From positions 1 to 17,978 of the forward strand of contig CALNAL010000332.1 of assembly GCA_937874445.1 (NCBI GenBank): DNA of 17,978 bases, written 5' to 3'. Each line of letters begins with the position of its first letter. Within the stretch, counting starts at the first letter, position 1. The notes under the pieces were generated by a model. It was not told the origin of the DNA. It saw nothing but the letters and a program-made list of their open reading frames with translations, and searched no databases. Origin of the DNA: an uncultured Acetobacteraceae bacterium (GTDB lineage: Bacteria; Pseudomonadota; Alphaproteobacteria; Acetobacterales; Acetobacteraceae). Positions 13,405 to 17,978 of this stretch are shown piece by piece. Made by a program: the position numbers and the translations under genes.

Positions 13405-13815
13405 GCCCCCGGCGGCCCCGCCGCGCCGTCACCATCGCGCTACGGCCATCAGGAGAGGAACCCCGCCCCGTTTCCGGGAGATGCGGGCGAAGCTTCTTGC
13501 CTATTTTTAAGATTTTTTTCTTGGGCTTTCTGAAGTCTCGCCAGACTCTCCTGCGAACATCATGGTTTTAAAAGATATCCCGGAACAAGAGTCCCAGGAT
13601 CGCGATGGCATCGCCGTGCAGAATGCCCTGATTCAGCCACATCCTTCCCGTTTGATCTCCTTGAAACGGCAGATGGGGGGTTGATCATTTACGCTTTCGC
13701 TGTCTCAATGCGCGCCGTTTTATGCGGATCTTTGCCTCCAAGCCGGAAAGGGGCCGTTCGGTTCTGGGCCCGGTCGAATGTTGAAGGGGGGGCGCCACTG
13801 AATGGGATTAGCGAG
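13405..13815. other. 411-nt spacer before the RlpA-family gene
   Basis: No convincing gene is seen. It holds small inverted repeats (AGTCT-CGCC-AGACT at 13534-13547 and GCGAT-GGC-ATCGC at 13602-13614) and an AT-rich patch with two T-runs (about 13502-13520) after a weak GGC/GCC stem, which could end the repressor transcript. TTTTAAAA at 13565-13572 and AT-rich words near 13660-13735 may hold the promoter for the downstream gene, but no clear pair of boxes stands out. The frame open from 13681 to the RlpA start has no signal-peptide-like or family residues. Confidence 0.4.
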
Positions 13816-14370
13816 ATGATGCGTCGAGCCAGAGGAGCTCTTTCGAGCGTAGTTGTTTCAGTTTTGCTCATGGTACCCAGCCTCGCGACAACAGCGCATG
13901 CCACCGAGACGACCAGCCATCATTCCTCCGTCGAGCAGCACAAGCAGCCTGCTCACCGTGCCAGCCGGGCCAAGAACGTCCATCGGGTGAGCAAGGCTCC
14001 CGCGGTGGTCCATGTGCGCCATCACAGTGACGTACGCCACGCCATGTACCTGGCCGACCCCTCCGGGGAGGCCGGCGGGCCGGCCCAGGTCGGGCTCGCC
14101 TCCTGGTACGGCGGACACCGCTGGGAAGGCGGCAGCCGCACGAGCAGCGGGATGGTCTACAATCCGGAGGCCCTGACCGCGGCCCATGCGACCCTCCCCA
14201 TGGGGACGCGGGTGCGCGTGACGTTGGTCGGCAGCAACCGGGAAGTCATCGTCACCATCAACGACCGTCCGGGGACTCGGACCCGCGTCATCGACCTCTC
14301 CCGCGCCGCGGCCCGGGAGCTCGGAATCCTGTCGCGGGGCGTGGCCATGGTCAGCCTCACGCCGCTCTGA
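13816..14370 (+). CDS. RlpA-family double-psi beta-barrel protein
   Basis: The 184-residue exported protein has a signal peptide (MMRRARGALSSVVVSVLLMV to about residue 29, AHA|TE), a His-rich linker (about 34-75) and a C-terminal double-psi beta-barrel (about 92-184: GLASWYGGHRWEGGSRTSSG, LTAAHATLPMGTRVRVTLVG, VIVTINDRPGTRTRVIDLSR, AAARELG). RlpA of Pseudomonas aeruginosa is a septal lytic transglycosylase acting on naked glycans. Of its reported key residues Glu120/His131/Asp157, the spacing-equivalent positions here are Met113, His124 and Asp150, so the acidic residue is replaced. There is no lipobox Cys and no SPOR domain. The ATG at 13816 immediately begins a good signal peptide; upstream residues in the frame do not. 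A small lipoprotein gene follows after 27 nt. Confidence 0.88.
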   Translation: MMRRARGALSSVVVSVLLMVPSLATTAHATETTSHHSSVEQHKQPAHRASRAKNVHRVSKAPAVVHVRHHSDVRHAMYLADPSGEAGGPAQVGLASWYGGHRWEGGSRTSSGMVYNPEALTAAHATLPMGTRVRVTLVGSNREVIVTINDRPGTRTRVIDLSRAAARELGILSRGVAMVSLTPL

Positions 14371-14397
14371 TACCACGCAGCCTTGAGTCTGGTCGGC

Positions 14398-14787
14398 ATG
14401 AGACGTCCTCTCGCCCTGCTGGCCGCCAGCCTGCTGCTTTCCGCCTGCCAGCTGACCCAGCAGACCCGCTACGTCGGCAAGATCGCGAATTGCGCAGGCG
14501 GCGCCGAGAGCCCGGCCACGCTCGTGGTCGTGGAGCGGCAGTTCAGCTTCGCTCCCACCGACGGCACGCTCATCCTCTCCGGGGATGTGGCGGACGATGG
14601 CCATTTTGCCGCCAGCCCGCCGTCCCCTCGGCGCGAATCCTCCAGGCGAGGCCCGGGCGACGCGCCCTTCCAGCCCCAGCGCGTCGCGGGGCGGATCTCC
14701 GGGGAATCGGCCGTGGGCACCTATCAATCCGCGCGTTGCACGGTGCCGTTCCGTCTGGAGCGCGTTCCCTCCCGGCTTCTTCCCTGA
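14398..14787 (+). CDS. Small predicted lipoprotein of unknown function
   Basis: The 129-residue product has a lipoprotein signal peptide, MRRPLALLAASLLLSAC, with Cys17 in an LSAC lipobox, so it should be lipid-anchored in the envelope. The mature part is beta-rich with two more cysteines (ANCAGG and SARCTVPF) that could form a disulfide, and an Arg/Ser/Pro-rich loop (about 80-97). No family is recognised. It lies 27 nt after the RlpA-family gene, so the two are probably co-transcribed and may act together in the envelope. TTG 14383 would add five residues; ATG 14398 is preferred because it directly begins the signal peptide. An intrinsic terminator follows at once. Confidence 0.78.
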   Translation: MRRPLALLAASLLLSACQLTQQTRYVGKIANCAGGAESPATLVVVERQFSFAPTDGTLILSGDVADDGHFAASPPSPRRESSRRGPGDAPFQPQRVAGRISGESAVGTYQSARCTVPFRLERVPSRLLP

Positions 14788-14808
14788 CGGGGACGGATTC
14801 CCCGTTTT
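14788..14808 (+). terminator. Intrinsic terminator after the lipoprotein gene
   Basis: CGGGGA (14788-14793) and TCCCCG (14799-14804) form a 6-bp stem around a 5-nt loop, followed by TTTT, directly after the stop codon. It should end the RlpA-lipoprotein transcript and insulate the XRE gene. Confidence 0.6.
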
Positions 14809-14826
14809 CCGTCAGAAAAATTGCTG

Positions 14827-14851
14827 TATATTCGTTAGAATAATTCACGAA
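14827..14851 (+). promoter_or_regulatory. Promoter/operator region of the XRE regulator
   Basis: In an AT-rich patch 9-33 nt before the ATG, TATATT (14827-14832) is a plausible -10 box and TAGAAT (14836-14841) a second one. An inverted repeat TTCGT (14831-14835) / ACGAA (14847-14851) covers them, with an inner GAAT-A-ATTC (14838-14846). The placement suits an autorepressor operator. No clear -35 is seen. Confidence 0.45.
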
Positions 14852-14859
14852 AGCCGACC

Positions 14860-15222
14860 ATGACCACCCCCACCCCACTCGCCACCCAGTTGGGAATGCG
14901 CATCCGCTCCCTGAGGCTGGCCTGCGGCATGACGCAGGACGAGCTGGCGCGGGAAGTCGGGGTCACCCGCAGCGCCGTCGCCCAGTGGGAAACCGGGCGG
15001 GCCGGGCAGATCGGGAGCAACCTGGCCCGCATCGCCCGGGTGCTCTCCACCTCGGCGGAATTCCTGCTGAGCGGCGAGCAGGACACCCCGCCCTCCGCCT
15101 CGCTCCTGGCCACCGACGAACAGTCCCTGCTGCGGGCCTACCGCGACTGTCCCGCCGAGGATCGCGCCCTGCTGCTGCGCACCGCCGTGCGCCTGGCCCG
15201 CGCCGCCCGCAGAGCCTCCTGA
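14860..15222 (+). CDS. XRE-family helix-turn-helix regulator
   Basis: This 120-residue protein has a Cro/CI-type HTH (about 10-70: LGMRIRSLRLACGMTQDELA, REVGVTRSAVAQWETGR, NLARIARVLSTSAEFLLSG) with the recognition helix at about 36-46. A short Arg/Ala/Leu-rich C-terminal helical tail (about 85-120) is probably for dimerisation. It has no ligand-binding or peptidase domain. The start ATG at 14860 lies just after a dyad-bearing promoter region, suggesting autoregulation. It has its own upstream terminator, so it is a single-gene transcript, and its stop is only 10 nt from the convergent eipB stop. No adjacent toxin gene is seen, so an antitoxin role is unlikely. Confidence 0.88.
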   Translation: MTTPTPLATQLGMRIRSLRLACGMTQDELAREVGVTRSAVAQWETGRAGQIGSNLARIARVLSTSAEFLLSGEQDTPPSASLLATDEQSLLRAYRDCPAEDRALLLRTAVRLARAARRAS

Positions 15223-15232
15223 CGCCGCCTCC

Positions 15233-16033
15233 TCAGCAGCGGGAAGGCAGGAACGCGAGCTGGCTCAGCGAGCCTTTCAGGAGGAAATCGCCGAAATCCA
15301 TGCCGAGGTCATCGGCCACCCCGTTTTCCCAGTAGCGCATCGACACCTCGTAGTCGGGCTGCAGGCTTGCGGCGTCGCGATCGAAGAACGCCACATGCAC
15401 CCGTCCGCTGGGCAGGGCGGCGAGCGCGGGCCATTTCCCGGCAGGGGACTTCCCCCAGGAGAGGACCACCACCGAGGTATCCTGCCCGCCCTTGTCCCCG
15501 GTCCCGTCGAAGAGCGGCACGCCCAGGAACTTCTTGCCTGCCTTGGCGGCCTGGAGGATGGCCGCGGTATGCTTCATGGGGAAGAGGGTCCCGGCCGGCA
15601 GCGGTCGGACCGCGCGCTCGGGAAGGGTATAATGGACCTCGCCCGGGCCTCCGGTTTTCTCCAGGGAAGCCGAGCCGGCCACCTCGCTCGTCACGGCCCC
15701 CTCAGTCGTCTGCCGCATCCGGAAGCGCATCGACAGGCCGTTCTTGGCCTCCCAGGTGGTGTAGTCGGAAACCATCTGGATGTCCTGGCCATCCCGGTTG
15801 GTCACGGTCATCTGCAGGCGCTGCCGGCTCGCCCATCCGTCGCAGGCGTCGATGACCTCGTAGGTCATCGTGCCGGTGACGCCCGAGATTCCCGCCCCGC
15901 GGATCTGTGCCGGGGTCAGGTCGTAGGTCGCCCGATGAGCCACCAGCGGCACGGGGGGCTCTGCCGCGAGAGCCGGTGCGACGACCGGGGCGACCAGGAA
16001 GGTCACGAACGCGAAAAGGACCAGCCGATGCAT
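15233..16033 (-). CDS. eipB: EipB-like periplasmic protein (DUF1849)
   Basis: EipB is a periplasmic beta-spiral protein needed for envelope integrity in Brucella and conserved in alphaproteobacteria. The 266-residue product starts at ATG 16031-16033 with a signal peptide (MHRLVLFAFVTFLVAPVVAP, cleaved near ALA|AE at 24). Typical segments are LVAHRATYDLTPAQIRG, VTGTMTYEVIDACDGWASRQ, WEAKNGLSMRFRMRQ, LPAGTLFPMKHTAAIL, DYEVSMRYWENGVADDLGMD and a C-terminal LPSRC. Cys64 and the very last residue Cys266 match the positions of the disulfide reported for Brucella EipB (Cys69-Cys278). The frame is open to 16090, but the upstream residues lack signal-peptide character. It follows aspS by 76 nt and is convergent with the XRE gene. 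Confidence 0.9.
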   Translation of the reverse strand: MHRLVLFAFVTFLVAPVVAPALAAEPPVPLVAHRATYDLTPAQIRGAGISGVTGTMTYEVIDACDGWASRQRLQMTVTNRDGQDIQMVSDYTTWEAKNGLSMRFRMRQTTEGAVTSEVAGSASLEKTGGPGEVHYTLPERAVRPLPAGTLFPMKHTAAILQAAKAGKKFLGVPLFDGTGDKGGQDTSVVVLSWGKSPAGKWPALAALPSGRVHVAFFDRDAASLQPDYEVSMRYWENGVADDLGMDFGDFLLKGSLSQLAFLPSRC

Positions 16034-16080
16034 TCCGTCACCCCATGTTTTCCGCGCCGGAGCCCGGCACCCGCGCCGTC

Positions 16081-16101
16081 CCGGCCCCATGCCGGGGCCG
16101 G
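16081..16101 (-). promoter_or_regulatory. GC-rich hairpin between aspS and eipB
   Basis: CCGGCCCC and GGGGCCGG form a perfect 8-bp stem around a 5-nt loop, 8 nt after the aspS stop. No U-tract follows on the minus strand, so it is more likely a transcript-stabilising or partial-termination element than a full terminator. Confidence 0.35.
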
Positions 16102-16109
16102 CGTGCCGC

Positions 16110-17897
16110 TCAGTGTTCCTTGGCCTTGGGCGGCAGGTCGATGCGCAAGGCCAATTCCTTCAGGCGGGCCGCGCTCACGGGAGCCGGCGCCCCCATCAGC
16201 AGATCCTCGCCGCCCTGGTTGAGCGGGAAAAGGATCACCTCGCGGATATTCGGCTCGTCGGCCAGCAGCATCACCATGCGGTCGATTCCCGGGGCGGCGC
16301 CGCCATGCGGGGGCGCCCCGTAGCGGAAGGCGTTCAGCATCCCGCCGAACCGCGCCTCCACCTCCTCGGCCTTGTAGCCGGCGATCTCGAAGGCCTTGAC
16401 CATGATGTCCGGCCGGTGGTTGCGGATGGCCCCGGAGGACAGCTCGATGCCGTTGCACACGATATCGTACTGGTAGGCCTTGATGCTCAGCGGGTCCCGG
16501 CTGTTCAGCGCCTCGAGGCCGCCCTCGGGCATGCTGAACGGGTTGTGCCCGAAGTCGATCCGCCCGGTCTCCTCGTTGATCTCGTACATCGGGAAGTCGG
16601 TGATCCAGCAGAACTCGAACTTCCCGCCGTCGATCAGCCCGAGATCCTCACCGAGCCTGGTGCGCACGGTGCCGGCGAACTTCGGCGCCTCGTCCTTCTT
16701 GCCGGCCACGAAGAACACGGCATCGCCGACCTGGGCGCCGCAGGCCGCGCGGATCGCCTCGGCGCGGTCGGCCTCGAGGTTCTTGGCGATCGGCCCCTTC
16801 GGCCCCTCGGTGTCGTAGACGATATAGCCCAGCCCCCCGGCGCCCTGCTCGCGCGCCCAGTCGTTGAGCTTGTCGAAGAAGCTGCGGGGGTTCTTCGCCG
16901 TCCCCGGCGCCGGAATCGCGCGGACCACCCCGCCGGAGGCGGCGATGCGGGCGAACAGGCCGAAGCCGCCGCCGGCGAACTGCGCGGTGACATCGGTGAT
17001 GCGCAGCGGGTTGCGCAGGTCCGGCTTGTCGGAACCGTAGACCAGCAGCGCCTCGTCATAGGGGATGCGCCGGAAGGGCGGCTTGGTCACGCCGCGCCCG
17101 TTGGCGAACTCCTCGAACACCCCGGCGATGACGGGCTCGATGGTGTTGAACACGTCCTCCTGGGTGACGTAGCTCATCTCGAAGTCGAGCTGGTAGAACT
17201 CGCCGGGGGAGCGGTCGGCCCGGCTGGCCTCGTCGCGGAAGCAGGGGGCGATCTGGAAGTAGCGATCGAACCCGGCCACCATCAGCAGCTGCTTGAACTG
17301 CTGCGGCGCCTGCGGCAGGGCGTAGAACTTGCCCGGATGCAGCCGCGCGGGAACCAGGAAGTCGCGGGCGCCCTCCGGCGAGGAGGCCGTCAGGATGGGG
17401 GTCTGGAACTCCATGAACCCGGCCTCGATCATGCGCCGGCGCACGGAGGCGATCACCTGGGCGCGCAGGATCATGTTGCGGTGGACCTTGTCGCGCCGCA
17501 GGTCGATGAAGCGGTACTTCAGGCGGATGTCGTCGGGGTATTTTTCCTCGCCGGCCACCTGCATCGGCAGCACGTCGGCCGCCGATTCCACCACCATCTC
17601 GGTGGCCCGCAGCTCGATCCCGCCGGTGTGCAGGTTGGGGTTGATGGTGCCTTCCTCGCGCGGGGCGACCTTGCCGGTCACCGTGATCACGCTCTCCGGC
17701 CGCACCTTCTCGGCCGTCGCGAAAGCCGGCGACCCGGCGGGAAAGACGATCTGCGTCAGCCCGTAATGGTCCCGCAGGTCGATGAACAGCAGCCCGCCAT
17801 GGTCTCGCTTGCTGTGCACCCATCCGGAAAGACGGGCGGTAATGCCGGCATCGCTGGCGCGCAGCGCGTCACAAGTATGAGTCCGATAGGGGTGCAT
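16110..17897 (-). CDS. aspS: Aspartyl-tRNA synthetase, probably non-discriminating (Asp/Asn)
   Basis: This 595-residue class II synthetase charges tRNA-Asp and, in the non-discriminating form, also tRNA-Asn for later amidation by GatCAB. It has an N-terminal OB-fold anticodon-binding domain (LSGWVHSKRDHGGLLFIDLR, about 23-100), the catalytic core with motif 2 (FRDEASRADRSPGEFYQLDF), the bacterial GAD insertion domain (about 295-420), and motif 3 (PGIDRMVMLLA). His33 in RDHGG and Gly83 in REEGTINPN match the residues reported for the non-discriminating enzyme of Pseudomonas aeruginosa (His31/Gly81), whereas E. coli has Leu and Lys. The start ATG at 17895-17897 gives the usual MHPYRTHTCDALRASDAG. 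The ribosome binding site is weak. Confidence 0.97.
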   Translation of the reverse strand: MHPYRTHTCDALRASDAGITARLSGWVHSKRDHGGLLFIDLRDHYGLTQIVFPAGSPAFATAEKVRPESVITVTGKVAPREEGTINPNLHTGGIELRATEMVVESAADVLPMQVAGEEKYPDDIRLKYRFIDLRRDKVHRNMILRAQVIASVRRRMIEAGFMEFQTPILTASSPEGARDFLVPARLHPGKFYALPQAPQQFKQLLMVAGFDRYFQIAPCFRDEASRADRSPGEFYQLDFEMSYVTQEDVFNTIEPVIAGVFEEFANGRGVTKPPFRRIPYDEALLVYGSDKPDLRNPLRITDVTAQFAGGGFGLFARIAASGGVVRAIPAPGTAKNPRSFFDKLNDWAREQGAGGLGYIVYDTEGPKGPIAKNLEADRAEAIRAACGAQVGDAVFFVAGKKDEAPKFAGTVRTRLGEDLGLIDGGKFEFCWITDFPMYEINEETGRIDFGHNPFSMPEGGLEALNSRDPLSIKAYQYDIVCNGIELSSGAIRNHRPDIMVKAFEIAGYKAEEVEARFGGMLNAFRYGAPPHGGAAPGIDRMVMLLADEPNIREVILFPLNQGGEDLLMGAPAPVSAARLKELALRIDLPPKAKEH

Positions 17898-17978
17898 GGA
17901 AGGCTTGTCCCGCGGTTTACGTGAGGGCCGGCAGACAACCGCCCGCCCCCCGCGATGTCAAGCGCTCCCGCCGTACCC

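Noticed and set aside
16089..17924. 611-codon plus-strand frame
   Set aside because: It is exactly antisense to aspS, His/Gly/Leu-rich, and resembles no family; a GC-rich shadow frame.
1..17978. CRISPR array, tRNA, rRNA, insertion sequence or prophage
   Set aside because: No regularly spaced repeats, tRNA cloverleaf, transposase, integrase or phage structural genes were seen; the single S24 repressor is not enough to call a prophage.

Overview
The window is GC-rich chromosomal DNA from an alphaproteobacterium, most likely Acetobacteraceae or a close relative (Rhodospirillales). Evidence: the RpoB and ribosomal protein sequences, an EipB (DUF1849) periplasmic protein, an aspartyl-tRNA synthetase of the non-discriminating type, an alphaproteobacterial S24-type HTH repressor, and AT-rich intergenic hairpin repeats of a kind I associate (from memory, not checked) with Acetobacteraceae. 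No tRNA or rRNA gene, CRISPR array, transposase or integrase is visible.

Layout. (1) 1-4246, minus strand: the ribosomal/RNA polymerase operon read as rplK-rplA-rplJ-rplL-rpoB (rpoB runs off the left edge). The long spacers hold RNA hairpins, one of which encloses the rplJ Shine-Dalgarno sequence next to a TTG start. The usual upstream partner nusG is absent; a membrane-anchored SH3-domain protein gene (4465-5154) sits there instead. (2) 5414-7538, minus: an OmpR-type response regulator followed by its EnvZ-like histidine kinase. (3) 7727-10962, plus: a tightly packed pair of genes of unrecognised function, then an N-formylglutamate amidohydrolase-family gene. (4) 10963-11266: no protein gene, but a series of strong stem-loops ending, on the minus strand, in a canonical intrinsic terminator. 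I read this as a structured small RNA carrying a CCUCCC anti-Shine-Dalgarno motif. (5) 11267-12046, plus: a secreted lytic transglycosylase. (6) 12227-13404: a small unrecognised protein (minus) divergent from a LexA-like S24 repressor (plus). (7) 13816-15222, plus: an RlpA-family protein, a small lipoprotein, an intrinsic terminator, then an XRE-family repressor with a dyad in front of it. (8) 15233-17897, minus: eipB, downstream of aspS.

How the genes fit together: the left part is core translation/transcription machinery. The middle and right parts are rich in envelope functions (SH3 anchor protein, two-component sensor, lytic transglycosylase, RlpA, lipoprotein, EipB) mixed with small regulators. 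The strongest candidates for something undescribed are the structured minus-strand RNA at about 10982-11157 and the two-gene module at 7727-9935.
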